A DNA stretch of 64,000 nt. Source: Juglans regia (taxonomy: Eukaryota > Streptophyta > Magnoliopsida > Fagales > Juglandaceae). Of the stretch, positions 48,031 through 60,273 are shown in pieces. Made by a program: the position numbers and the translations under genes. The notes beneath the pieces were generated by a model. It ran no database searches, was not told the DNA's origin, and worked only from the letters and a program-made list of their open reading frames with translations. Positions within the stretch are counted from its first letter, which is position 1. Each line of letters begins with the position of its first letter. Where the stretch lies: contig NC_049914.1 in assembly GCF_001411555.2 (NCBI RefSeq), forward strand, positions 9,996,273-10,060,272, written 5' to 3'.

Positions 48031-48620
48031 CTCGCTGTGGTGTAAGGCCAAGTTTTAAGACTTGCCGACCCCCTTCCCAACAAAGCCGAGTCCCTAGACT
48101 CGCCATAAAGTCGAGTTTCTAGACTCGCTGCGGGGTAAGGCCAAGTCCCTAGGCGTTCTGACCCCCCATCCAACACAGCTAAGTTCCTAGACTTGCCACG
48201 AACTCGTGTCTCTAGATTCATTGTGGGGTAAGGCCAAGTTCGTAGACATGCCGACCCCCCATCCATCAAAGCCGAGTTCCTAAACTCGCAACGAAGTCGA
48301 GTGCCTAGACTCGTTGTGGTGTAAGGCCAAGTCTATAAACTCATCGATCCCCCGTCCAACAAAGTTGAGTCCGTAGACTCACCGTGGGGTCGAGGCCGGG
48401 CATCAGATCCCGAGCCCTCATCCAAGCCTCGGGACCAAAGAAGTCAAGTCCCTAGACTCACTGCTGGGTAAGGTTAAGTCCCACGACTCGCCGACCCTTC
48501 GTCCAACAAAGCCGAGTCTTTAGACTCACCACGAAGTCGAGTCCCTAGTCTCGTTGCGGGGAAAGACCAGGTCCTTAGGCAAAGAAGCTGAGTTTTGAAG
48601 CTCGTGGGGTCGAGCTTCGA
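48031..48620. repeat. 93-bp tandem array of the Tat-type element
   Basis: GTAAGGCCAAG-type unit starts fall at 48042, 48135, 48228 and 48321 (exactly 93 bp apart). After about 54 inserted bases they resume at 48468 and 48561, again 93 apart. Each unit contains AAGCCGAGTCCCTAGACTCG-like half units. Such arrays are common in the internal non-coding part of Tat-lineage retrotransposons. The period is a multiple of three, so a minus-strand frame shows 31-residue repeats, which I take as incidental. Confidence 0.8.
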
Positions 48621-48776
48621 AATTCAAGGTAAGGACAAAAGACAATAAGTAAAGTACAAGCAGTCGAAAAAAACACATTCTCATTTCATTAATTAACAAA
48701 GTACCACCCTTACAGAAACAAAAGCAAAACAAGTGCTATACAAAGGTCCTACAAAAACAAAAAAGGCCCGAGCCCA

Positions 48777-51570
48777 TCATTGGGGAGGAGGAGGTGGAGG
48801 AGCACTAGGGTGGTATGAAGGATACTCTGGCCTCCGGAAGTTCTTGACGTAAGCTTGCGCTTGGGAGTTCAGAGGAAGGGAGGCAAAGGACAGAGCGTGT
48901 AGGTTCAACCCTAGGTTCTGAAATAGGTGTTCGTGCATTCGTACGAGACCTTCTTGATAGTCGTAAGACCAGGCCATGTCCTAGATAGCGTTGGCCTTCA
49001 CGATCTAGGATTTGATTTCCCTAGACTGCTGGCAACGTTATCCAATTGAGACTTCAAACCGACGATCTCCATGTTGCGGGCTAGGAGGTCAATGTTCTTC
49101 TGGGTCCCTGATTGTGAGAGTTCATTGATGCGTGCCTTCGCCTGTCGCAGTTGCCCTTAGATGCTAGGCCTCCTGGGTGAGTTTGAAGTGCCTGGACAGC
49201 AGTTTCAAGCACTGCCCGGTGACCGAGGCCCGATACCGCTGAGACTTCTCAAACTTCTTCTCCCGAGTAGCCTCCAGTTCCGCCTCCAAAGCGAACAAGT
49301 TCCGCTAGGCCTCGACGCGGGCCTCTTCAAGGCATTTGTTCGCTGACGACCACCAGCGGATGTTTTCCTCAACATCACGTGGTAGGTCTTTCAGAACCTT
49401 CTTCTTCTGCTAACACCTGGCAGCGACTGTCTCCAAGAGTTGGTTCTGCTCCTTCATGTACTCCACCTCGTTGATTAACCCTCTACACTTATTCTTGAGG
49501 TCCTTGATCTTCTAGGTCGCCTGCTTCATCTTGAAGTACTCGAAGTAGTCCAACGTCTCGTGATCTCAGTTGGCTTCCTCTAGCTCCCCCAGCGCCTCCC
49601 CAATCGTTGCTGCCAACTAATCTGCGGCCTGAAAGTAAAAGAGTAGTTAGAGGTGTCAAGGTAAGGGGCCGAGATGGCTCAACAACATAAGCAGAGTGAG
49701 GGAAGGGCCTACTTGGATGAAGAAGGGTCATAACATTTGGGCTGCCCGCTCGGTGGTCGCAGCACGGGCCTTGTACAGGTTCGAGGCTGAGGCCGGCCTC
49801 CCCTTGACTCGACAGAGGAGGAAGAGCCAGCTACTGCAAGCTGCCAACGACCTCAAACTCTCGCTCCAGGGTCTAGGTGCAACTGGGACGGAGTCTTAGA
49901 GTCATCGTCATCGCATAACTCCACGACGAAGGGAGATTCTGGGAACCTCCCTCATGATCAGTCCCGTTGGACTCGGCAAGGAAAGGAGGGACTTCTTCTC
50001 GTCTTTCTTCCTCTCCTTCCCTTTCTTCTTCTTCTTCTTCTTCTTTTTCTTCTTCTTTTTCCTCTTCTTCTCCTTTTCCTTATCCTGCGTGGAAGAAGAA
50101 TTGGAGATGCCCTCGAGCTAATTTCTTTCCCCCTTTCTCCTTCTTCGCTTGCTACCTCGGAGGGACTCAGCTCTTTTTCTCGATGCCTAGTCTTCGGGGT
50201 CGTCTCGAGAACCTCGCGGACTGTCTCCTCCTCAGAGTGTCTTCGAAAGACATGAACGGCTCAAACGTGCTGGGCTCGCATGGGGGGATGCGTGAAGGAA
50301 CTGAAGAAAGCTGCCTGGAGGTCACATTCGTCCACCTCTTCCTCATAAGGGAACAACGGTCAGGGAAGGACCCAGCAGAAGCAGGACGGTGGCCCATCAA
50401 AGAGGAATAAGGCCCGAAGGTGGAGTGCGAACCACTTGGAAACGAGGTGCTCCTCCCCCATGTTGAAGGAACTAGAATCTCTGGGCACATGAATTCCTGC
50501 TGCCCCGGTTCACGAGTTTCTTGAGCCCAGGGCGATTCGACATGGCTCCCCGACTCCCAAGCATGACCCCTAAAAGAGGAGGAGCATTTGGCCTCACTAC
50601 CCGATTTCTTTCGGGGCGGATTGTGACGCACATTTGGCCATTTTCCCTGGCCGTCAAAGGAGCTTGAGGCACTCTTCCGCCCCTAAGGTGAAGGAACTTC
50701 GCCTAAGAAGTTCCTGCCAACCACGTACGATCGTTTGGGCATTGACAAGTAGCGTCGAATGTCTCATCAGAAAGGGCCAGGTCGGTCTGCGACTCCTTAG
50801 GATGAGTCCTCACCCAAGCCATCACTATTTCTAGGTGGGCCTCGTCCCTCTGGTTTAGTGTGAGTCCCAGACTATGAAGAAGGTAGAAACCCTCGGACCA
50901 CTTGGACAGGATATTCCTTGTGTGCTTCCTCCCCCTCGGAGAATTCCCAGTCTGAGCCCGCCATAAATAAGTACTTCCGGGACCACTCATTGATGCTCGA
51001 ATGGCGATGTTCGAGTGAAGTGATCTTTCGACTGGGAGTTCGAGCCGGGAAACTACATATGCTCCCCAGCTGGCGGGTGATACGGTACACCACCAAGAAT
51101 TCCCGAGCTGTCAAATCAGGGTACTCCTCGACAATTCCACTAAGAGCCCTCTAGTAGATGACACAGCTGGACACTAGGAGTCGCCAAGCGTTGGGGTGGA
51201 GCTGAGCTGGGGCCAGCCCGAGGTAGTTGAGAGCCTCGCGAACGGGGCGACAAAACGGGAGGTGAAGACCATTTGCAAACATCAATGGGAAGAGGGCCAC
51301 TCGAGACGCTGTGCAGTCAGGGTTCACCGTGTGCTCAATCCCTCAAGGAATCTCTAGAACAACGGAGGAAGGGATGTCGTATTTGGCTTGGAACGCCCTA
51401 AGATCCACACCGGTGACCGATGAAACCCAGTGTTTCCTCGACGGTATTGGAAGGTGCTTTGAGGGCAATGACCACGAAGGCTGCAACATGAAAAAGACGA
51501 AGGGGCTCTGTGAGAAGGGAAGATGAAGTCGTGGCTTGGAAGAGGAAGGCTTGGAAGAAGAAGGTTGCAT
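48777..51570 (-). pseudogene. Antisense ORF with PF04195-like domain of a Tat-type gypsy element
   Basis: The minus-strand frame begins near 51570 and ends with a natural-looking stop at 48777-48779. In order: YDIPSSVVLEIP, RVALFPLMFANGLHLPFC, YLGLAPAQLHPNAW, YPDLTAREFLVVYRITRQL, KYLFMAGSDWEF (51310-50930), a Glu/Lys-rich low-complexity stretch (about 50090-50000), a coiled-coil-like region (LEAELEATREKKFEKSQRY, near 49290), and a Pro-rich tail (PSYHPSAPPPPPPQ). Several frame changes and stops break it. The first block is the putative gypsy-type transposon domain also seen at 2990-3465 and 21328-21803. Its role in the element is unknown; it lies beside the LTR and opposite to the LTR's apparent direction. 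Confidence 0.75.
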
Positions 51571-52209
51571 TGTGGAGAAGACAAAGGGGCTCTATGAGGA
51601 GGGAAGTAGAAGGCTGGGGAAGGGAGGAAGACACGACAGCAGGGGAACCAGTTGAGAGAAGGGAGAAGCTCGAGGAAGGCAAAAATGGAGGAAGTGGGAG
51701 GCATAATGGGGCTTTATATAGACGAGGAAGGGAGGAAAGAGCAAGGAAAACGCCTCGGGAAACACTTCGTTTGGTAGTAATGACGCCAGCAAAATGCCTC
51801 GCGAATCCCAAACGACAAGGTCGACACGGGTGGGAGCCAGTGTGTCTCGTCAGCCGTTGGAGGAAGGCAGGGCCACGGGAAATGAGGAAAGGCATTTATT
51901 GAACGAATAGGTGGCCTTGGGAACACAAATCAACATGAGCCAAATGGGTGGCCTCGATAACTCAACTAACAGGGGGCTCATTGAAGACAGAAGGAGAACG
52001 AGCCTAGGGAACCAAGGAGACGCAGAACGAACAGGCAACCTCGAGAACTCAACTGACGGGAGGCTCATTGGAGACAGAAGGCGGACGGGCCCTAGGAACC
52101 AAGGAGATGCAGAACAAACAAGTGACCTGGAGAAATTGATGGGCGACACCATTATTGGGAGGTACACTGAATTCTCACCACATTTCTGTGAAATGTATTT
52201 GCGGGGTAC
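51571..52209. other. Gypsy internal sequence next to the LTR
   Basis: Non-coding internal region containing a duplicated block: CTCAACTAACAGGGGGCTCATTG near 51960 against CTCAACTGACGGGAGGCTCATTG near 52045. It ends TTTGCGGGGTAC at the LTR, as in the other copies. The long open frames on both strands look like by-products of G+C richness. Confidence 0.5.
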
Positions 52210-52994
52210 TGTAAGGGGGGGCCTTCTGAGAGAGAGAGAGAGAGATAGGCGCAGGCCCAAAGAGATCAATCCGTGTAGAGCCTAGGCCCCCTGAGGCCAA
52301 AAACCAAAGCAGGCTTGAAGCCCAGATCGGGAATCATGTACCGAGCCCACGGCCACAAGCCCATCCAGAAAGGCTTTGGCACCGAACTCGACCACGCCAA
52401 GAAGCCCACCATAAAGGAGTGATTGCTTGGGGACCCAGTGAACTGTCGAGCCCTGCCAAAAGGTATGTTGCAGACCGTCGCCGCTGGATGCAAATAGTTA
52501 GGCATGTCCGATCGCGGGCATGCCTGGCCCAAGACACATTGCATTCATTGCATGCCAGGGAACCCAGCATGCAATGATGTGTTGGCAAAGGTATCGTAGG
52601 ACGGCTCGACCATGGTAGGAGAGTGGTAGCAAGCATGACCCAGGCATGACCTGACACACCACGATGTCTCTCGACAGTCTAAGCCGCGGCCTAACATATT
52701 GTCACCACAGGGGTGGTACTGGTTTGACCCAGACACGAACTGACACCCCACGATCTCCCTTGGCAATCAAGTCCAAACCAAGTATAAATAACAGCCATCC
52801 CTCCCATGGGAAGGCTCTCAGAACCTTTACTATTTTTCAGTTTACTTAACCATCTTCATCACCCAACTATTTTCTACTGACTTTGGCATCAGAGTGACCC
52901 CGAACGTCACTGGAGCCTCTTCTCCCTCTCAGCTGCAAGTCCAATGAGTTTGGTTGCTGTGGAGCTGATCGGGCTGTGAAACACTACATCAACA
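52210..52994 (+). mobile_element. Gypsy LTR (Tat-type element)
   Basis: About 785 bp from TGTAAGGGGG to CATCAACA with TATAAATA at 52783-52790, the same architecture as the 4041-4693 LTR but largely different in sequence, so a different family. The sequence beyond the end (CATATGATCG) differs from that beyond the other LTRs. I found no partner LTR to the left within the window. Confidence 0.65.
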
Positions 52995-53855
52995 CATATG
53001 ATCGAATATTTATGCTAATGGATGGTCGCATGGACCACTGCAGTAAAAAAAACAAAAAATGGTTTGTTAAAATAGCTTGATCATGTTTTTATCCTGAAAG
53101 AAAGATATTTACATATAATTAAATAGAGTAGATGATCATGTATCTTGTTTCTGTAATCTCCTGTAGATCATCTGCATGTATTAAAATTAAAGAGGTTAAT
53201 TTGGAAGATAATTAAAAAGTAAATTCGATCCGAATTGCACGGGATGGCATTCATCGATTGACTTTATAAGACATGATGCAGAATAATAAGGTACTTAGCC
53301 GTAGGGCTGGGGAGGGAATTAGGTGCATGCAGGTGGTTAATAGGGACAAGCACGATGACTAATACTCGCTACTACTCATACTTATTACCATCAACTTGAT
53401 CTTATTAAAAAATATATATATATATATATATCCTTCTAATACTTAAAAGCATGTATAAGATCTACAGTAATGAATAGTTCTTAATAGTTATCTCTGTCCA
53501 GACTCCAGCGTCCTCTTTTTATTTTCTCGTTGGCTTCTATGAAATTTCTTTCTTTTTAGTCAGGATTTTACTCTTCTTCGTTGAGTTAGAAACATTTTAG
53601 CATTGATCTTTTTCGTGGTGCGACAGTTAAAATATATGGCCTCTTCATACAAGAGATGAAATACGACGTCTCTTGCTTTTCCACCATCTGCAGAACAATT
53701 TTTAGAATCAGCTGGAGGAAGAAAAAAAAATTCCGTGCTGTTTGAGATTTGTTCTCACCGTTGGTATGCAATTCTCTTCAATCTCTGTTTTGTTTTTTCG
53801 ATTTATTTTCGCATCTCTTTTTTTTTTCTTCTTTCATTTTTTTTCTTATTCGAAG
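52995..53855. other. Intergenic, no gene seen
   Basis: AT-rich with a TA run near 53410-53430. No coding content. Confidence 0.4.
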
Positions 53856-54375
53856 ACAAAGAGGGGGAGGGAAGTGCCGTGAGAAATGAGTTTCTGGGTG
53901 CAAATCGCAGTGTGCGACGGAGAGGGAAAGGGAACTTCGTGGTGGCTGGGTCCGCTAGAGGTTGTCGTCGGTGTCAACTGGTGGAGGTGCGGTGGCCTGG
54001 GTGGCTGCCTACGACCGCGGAACTGCACACAAATGGGTCATACCCATTTCGGTTCGGTTTCCGTGGGGGAGAGGGAGGGCTGCGCGTGGGGGACTTCGAT
54101 GGTGGCTGGGTTGGTCGTCGGCTTGAGGGGGACTCGTCCGTGGTGGTCGTGAGGTTCGGTGGCCGCGTACGGCGGCGCAATATGAGATAAATGGGAGAAA
54201 CCCATTTCGGTTCTGTTTCCGCGAGGGAGAGCGACGGCTGCACGTGGGGGACATTGGTGATGCCAGGGTTGCTCGTCGGCGTGAGGCGAACACGCCGGTA
54301 GTGGCGGTGATGATGGCCGAGGCTTGGCGGCGCCGGGCTGCGCTGGAGGAGAACTGGCCGTGCGGAAGAATCGCA
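53856..54375. repeat. G-rich repeat with 158-bp tandem duplication
   Basis: AAATGGG...CCCATTTCGGTTC at 54031 recurs at 54189 (period 158 bp), followed in both by a GTTTCCG, GGGGGAC and GTCGTCGG series. Related in composition to 29600-30260. The long frames on both strands are compositional. Confidence 0.6.
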
Positions 54376-57073
54376 TAGAAGAGAGAGAAAAATTAGGAAA
54401 AATTTTTTTTTCTACAAAATTACTATAAAATCACTTAAAAATATATATATGTTCCTATATTTTACAATTTTTCATCTGAAAAAGATTAAATAATAGTAAA
54501 TTTTTTTTTTTTTTTTACAACTTTACTTTTGTCCTTACTATAATATTACATTGTTTAATTTTTTACATAGGTTGAGCTCCGTGACGTTGAAAGTGGAAAC
54601 AAAATATTCCAACGACTAGCTACTTATGAGAGTGTTAAAAGTATGGATCCTTTAACTTTTTTATTTCGTATTGTGAATTAATAACTCAAAATTATCAATT
54701 ATCATTGTTGGAATATTAATGGTTGATGCTTGAAGATCATACACATTTCTTACTTGTCTTAAATAATCTAATCTGCTTCTCTGATTTTAAGATCTTTTAA
54801 ATCAATTATTTAATGTTAACACTTGAAGAGATAGTAGATAGTTGAATATTAGCTCTATAATTGTTTTGCATGGACTTTGAGCTATTTTTAACTCATAAAA
54901 GATTCAAATATGAATTCTAAAAGAGGATCTACCACATTTATCTTCTCAAAAAAAAAAAAAAAAAACCATCTCATGTCACATTTACATCCAAACATATGCT
55001 AAGATAAATCATATAAATGCAAGATGATATTTGTTATAACTTATATTGAACCCACAGGTATATACCCGTGATACCACATCTAAAACTATAATTCCGAATT
55101 AATCTAAAAATAATACTATATTTTAATTAATGAATTACCATTGCTTAAAACATTCACTAGCGATATTTTATTTAATTAGTTCCACTTGTCTTAGTTGATT
55201 TTACACTATAATTTTGCTTCTTTTATAATTCCAAAATAAACAGAATAGGTTTGCCATTTGAAAAATAACATCAATACTTACAGTGTTACCAATATAATTA
55301 TACATAACCAATTATTGAAATGTTGAAATTTTAAAAATTGAAATTTGAATTAAAGAGTTTGATAAAATAGAGTAATACTCAATAAAAATAATATTGTGCA
55401 TAAAGTTGTACTCTAAAACATGCTTGAAAAAAAAATGAAATAAAAATTTTGTGAATAGTAGTAAGAAAGTTTGTAAATAGTAGAGAAGTAGTTTTGGATT
55501 AAGTAATTATTGGATTTTCTGAAATGAGACATAACAGTTGAATAAAAAATATTATAAAATTAAAATATTTTTAAAATATAATTTTGTAATTATACCTCTT
55601 TTACTATTATTTTACTACTAAGCAATTTTTTTTTTCCTTCTGCTATTTATATTTGGATTATATGTTATATCTTATTAGTTATGTATGCATGTTTATCAAA
55701 AAATTTTTTTTTACAAAATTGCTATAAAATTTCTGATAAAATTTTATCAAAAAAATTATTTCTGTATGTATATAATTTTACTACAAAATTACTATAAAAA
55801 TTTTGTAAAATTTTTTTTACAAGATTACTATAAAACTTTTTTACAAAATTACTATAATTTTTTTAAGATGTTTCCAAACATGTGTCAAATATAGTTGCTT
55901 TATCTTAAAGTTGTAGAGAACATATTTCAATTGGTGAGGTTTCCTACCATGTTTCAAATACCAATTTCTAATTAGAGAACATATTGCTATTTGATTAGTA
56001 ATTTCTAATTAGAATTAGTTATATTATCTTTATAGACCTTATTATTAAATTCTGTTCTTCTATACTAGATGTCTATATTTTAGAATAATCTAATACAGAG
56101 TAAACATGTATCGCACGTAACTTTACTGCTAGTATATATATAAACATACATTATTTTTTATAATATTTTATATAATAATATTTTAAAAATAGTAATATTT
56201 TTATAAAATATCTTATATATTTAATATTATTTTATAAAAGTATTTTTATTTTATAATATATATTGTGTGGACATGCCATTAATTCTGTCAACTAACTTTT
56301 CAGTTTGGTCCTTTTCTTTCACGTCCATCAAAAAAATATCATCTAGAGGCATCCCCATTATTGCGGTCCCTCCCCCCTCCCCTCTTTTATTTTTTATTTT
56401 TGTTTTATCAACAAACGGGATATGAGTTTAGTACTAAAATTAGTATGAGTTTTATAATGTATAAGTAAATTTGTGTATTAATCTATATATTAATATTATT
56501 GTCTTTATATATTAAATTTAAATTAATATTATTTTTAATAAAATTTATTTTCTAACTAATCATATTAAATAAATATGTATATTAATATCCAGAATCGCTT
56601 ACAATTAAATTTTTTCAATTAGTATTAGTGTTGGAAAATAGATCGTGGGTTTTTTTTTTTTTGGTTAAAATTTACCATAGTACTGTTTTTGGAAGCTGCC
56701 ATGCATGCATAGTACTTACTACTCGATCGAGTAATATCCTAAATTAGTCCATGCACGACTGCAAGTTATAAAGCGCTTAATTTGGGTTATTTGCATGCAC
56801 GCCTTTGGTGGGGAACATGAGCTTCTGATACTTAATGGTTGTTTTATGGACAATTAATATGTGTTTACTTTTGGTTTCGACTCATCGAGGAATGATGTAT
56901 CCATGCACGTTGAATTTATATATACAGGTAATTTATTGCCTTGCATGAAAGGGAGATTCTCATTTAGTCATTAATAAAAAATCTAGCCAAGTTGTATGGT
57001 TTTGGGTCCAGGATGCCCCAGGAAGTGATGATTTGGAAGCTAGCCAGCTAGCTAGCAATCGAAGCGGCGGAGG

Positions 57074-57105
<32 letters not shown>

Positions 57106-58140
57106 CTTCCGCCCGACGCTTATTTCATAGTATTAAAAATAAGATTAATAAACATATGCTAGACTGACAATTAATATTGCATGATGATATTGTACTGCAT
57201 GCCGGCAGACAGACACAGAATTGACAGAGTCTCATTCATGACAAGCTGGGGCATGCAAATTTCTGGTTACGTACGTAGCTATAGCTGATGATCAAGCATT
57301 TTAAGTACACCTTTAACTGTAGCAAAGTGCATGCAGCATGCTTTTGCTTGATTTCTTTCGTTTTGATTTTATGAAACTATTTAGCTAAGAGAAATATATA
57401 TATGTGATGCTATATATTTTCTAAGAAAAATACTATCTATAAGAGTACTTTTTAATTGCTTTTTTACAAACTATATTTGTCTAGCTTAATTATACAAGTC
57501 CCAGGCAGCAATTTGATGACTTGATCAACTTTATTATAAGTCTCTAATTGAAAATATTATATAGTACTTCACCTTTTAGAATGTGCCCAACATGATGATG
57601 TGCCATAGAAGAGTGTAACCGATATGGAAACCTAACCGACCGTATCATGACGAGATTCGAATCTATGAACATAAGTCCGATTGTGATATTCGCACTGGAT
57701 GGGCACTATCAACTTCCAAATTATCGTACTCAAGAAGATAACATCCCAAACTAGGTGCTAAAAATCGTATCTATAGGGAAGTTTTAGCATATTGGGTCTC
57801 CTCAACCTTTTAAATAACCCACAAGGGATGTATCATTGAGATTATATAGATTCATTAGCAATTGCAAGAGCATAACTCTTCGTTGACTTAAAGGTCAGAG
57901 GTATCCCTTAATGGTTATCCTGATCAGTCTTCATTTTCTGGTTTTAGGTCGTTCGGGCATGTCGTAGACATACTGAGAATTATTGCATCAACATGTTGTT
58001 TAAATTAATCACGTCATTCCATGAAGAGATTTGCTTTATCGATGACTGTCAATGACTGACCTTTATATATGCATGTTCAAATTTCACAAACTGGACTTGT
58101 TGCATGCTCGTGATTCATTGTGAATATCAAAATGGACCAA
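54376..58140. other. Intergenic, AT-rich
   Basis: No gene seen. Repeated TTTTACAAAATTACTATAAAA words at 54410 and 55710-55860; (TA)n at 57075-57104; an unassigned moderate-complexity block at 57600-57970. Confidence 0.4.
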
Positions 58141-58440
58141 ATTAACAAGGGATGTTTGGAAAAGTTTTTTAAGATCTCATTTCATCTCATTTCCTTCTTA
58201 AATATTATTCAAATATAAACACTTTCAAACTAATTATTACAATCTTTTCAAACTAATCATTACAACTTTCCAAACTTTCAACTAAAAATTAAAAAACAAT
58301 TCAATCTTTTCAAATTCCAAAATAAAAATAATATTTTAATATTTTTTATTCAACTTTTTCTCTCTTATTTTTTAAAAATCAATAAATATTTAACTTAAAC
58401 TATTTTACTATATATTATTCACAAAGAGAAAACCTTCCCT
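58141..58440. mobile_element. MITE of the CATCTCATTTCATCTC type
   Basis: GGGATGTTTGGAAAAG and AAGATCTCATTTCATCTCATT at the left, with an AT-rich core resembling 25900-26220 (TTCAAACTAATTATTACAA, ACTTCA-like words). The right end is indistinct. Confidence 0.4.
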
Positions 58441-60240
58441 CAGGCGTAACCTTTCTTCTCTCAAAAACGGCATCCAATGAAAATATGCCATGTAGACACT
58501 CCATTTTCAAATCTTGTAGCCGCATTGCAAAGAAACTTCCCATTTTCCATCTCCCTCTCTCTCTGTCTCTCTCTCTATGTGGAACCACTCCCTCCCTTGA
58601 GCACTAGCCCCACCCACTCCTGAAAGTCCCATTGAGCCCGAGCCTCACCACTCCCTCCCTCCTGTCGAGCCCTAGCCCCACCCCTACCTCCCTCCCGTCT
58701 CTCTCTGTACTCTTTCTCTCCCACATGTGAATCCATTCCATTGTTCCTAGCTTCCCAAAAAAGCTTGCAATTTGATCTATATCCCTTAGAGGATGAACGT
58801 ACAACTAGAGAGAAAATGGCCACTCGGACTGGTAATGGCTTTTAATTTTCATTGTCCCTCAAAAAATCATGTCTGATGATTCTTCAACGCTTCAGAAGAT
58901 AACTTTAAATAAAACAACCCTTTGATCAACCTAGCAGACAAAACTAAATAAAACAACCAAAGAACAGAACAATGCTCTGTTTGGTCGCCAAGAAAATGGT
59001 GAGAAATAAAAGGAGAGAAAGAAAATCCAATATTCTAAACTTTTAATTTTCACCACGTAAAGCTCCAGCATATTTGTCATGGCTGAGGAGACAAATGTGA
59101 AGTGTTGCGGAGTGAAAGGGATTTCAATGAAATGAATATATTCTTTGTTTTTCTAACATATTTAATTTTGCTATCCCCTGTAATATGATTCATGGGATTT
59201 AGATGTAGATTGCTGACGTGTTTAATTTTTATTTGTTGTTGTTTAAGGATTGAGAACGGCGTAACCGTCCAGAAGAGGGCCTGATTCACAAAATCTTCAT
59301 CTCATTTCATTCCCCCAGCTTCCCCTAAGGCATTTAGAAAGAGGGATCAACCTATATAGCTCTTATCTTGAGCAGTACCCCCACTAGGTCCTATAATGCA
59401 GTTCGATTAATTTTGGGCGCAGCTAAAACTAGTTTCTAAAGGATGTGTAGATCGATCAGTCTACAGAAAGCTGATTGAGAAAAGCATGTGTACAATGCCC
59501 TTTTGAGCTACTTACATACAAAGTTCTATATATCATAGAGTGCGGACCGATATCCTTGGCAGCCAAACATGTATAAATATATAAGATATATTAGAGAGAG
59601 AGAAAGAGAGAGATAAAAGACGAAAAGCTGTATGTTATTGATGATCATATCATAATGCATTGCATTATTAGCTAGCTACGTGCAAATTATATCGATCATT
59701 TGTTCACTGTAGCGGTACTCCTGCATTATATAATGTCACCTTTGTTTTTCCAAATAATAAACAATAATTTTTCTATCCACCTCCTTATCATTATTAAATG
59801 ATCGTAGCCACGTACGGGTCCTCCAACTTACTAATTAAATGAACTATTATATATAATTAATGGCGTTCCCTTGAAAAATGGTACAAATTAAACTGTATGA
59901 TCGATTGATATCGATGTAAATTGAGAAGACCATTTGATAACCAAGATAAGAATTAACAAGCAAAATTACTTGAATAAATACCATAATTTAACGAAAACCT
60001 TGACGGGAGAAAATGCCATTCTCTTCCTTTATTTCACATGCATGCCTAAGGTGTGACCCCGTTTTTTATTTGTAATAAAGATTGGTGCAGAATTTAAGTT
60101 TGGCACAAAACCAGTTCGGTGGGAGTTGGGTGAGAACAATGGGTTATAATTAAGCATTTCCACATATACTGTACAACGCATCATCCACTGTCACACTTCT
60201 TCTTATACAAGAGTCCCATTTGAATTCCCAACTACAAATC
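58441..60240. other. Intergenic and upstream region of the KCS gene
   Basis: A CT-rich block with two imperfect GAGC(A/C)CTAGCCCCACCC repeats at 58600-58690, then AT-rich sequence. GTTATAATTAAG near 60143 is a weak TATA candidate. The immediate leader has (CT)n at 60250-60270. Confidence 0.4.
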
Positions 60241-60273
60241 CAATTCTACTCTCTCTCTCTCTCTCTCTCTCCC

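Noticed and set aside
48031..48620. CRISPR-like array
   Set aside because: Contiguous 93-bp tandem units without distinct spacers, in a plant retrotransposon.
51510..51902. Plus-strand ORFs over 49.1-52.3 kb as genes
   Set aside because: They lie opposite or beside the recognisable minus-strand PF04195-like ORF or in GC-rich internal element sequence and show no domain.
53735..54376. Overlapping long frames on both strands
   Set aside because: They follow from G-rich low complexity and a 158-bp tandem duplication.
60220..60273. Extended N-terminus of the KCS
   Set aside because: It would need a TTG start and would translate a CT microsatellite; the ATG at 60274 aligns with the family start.
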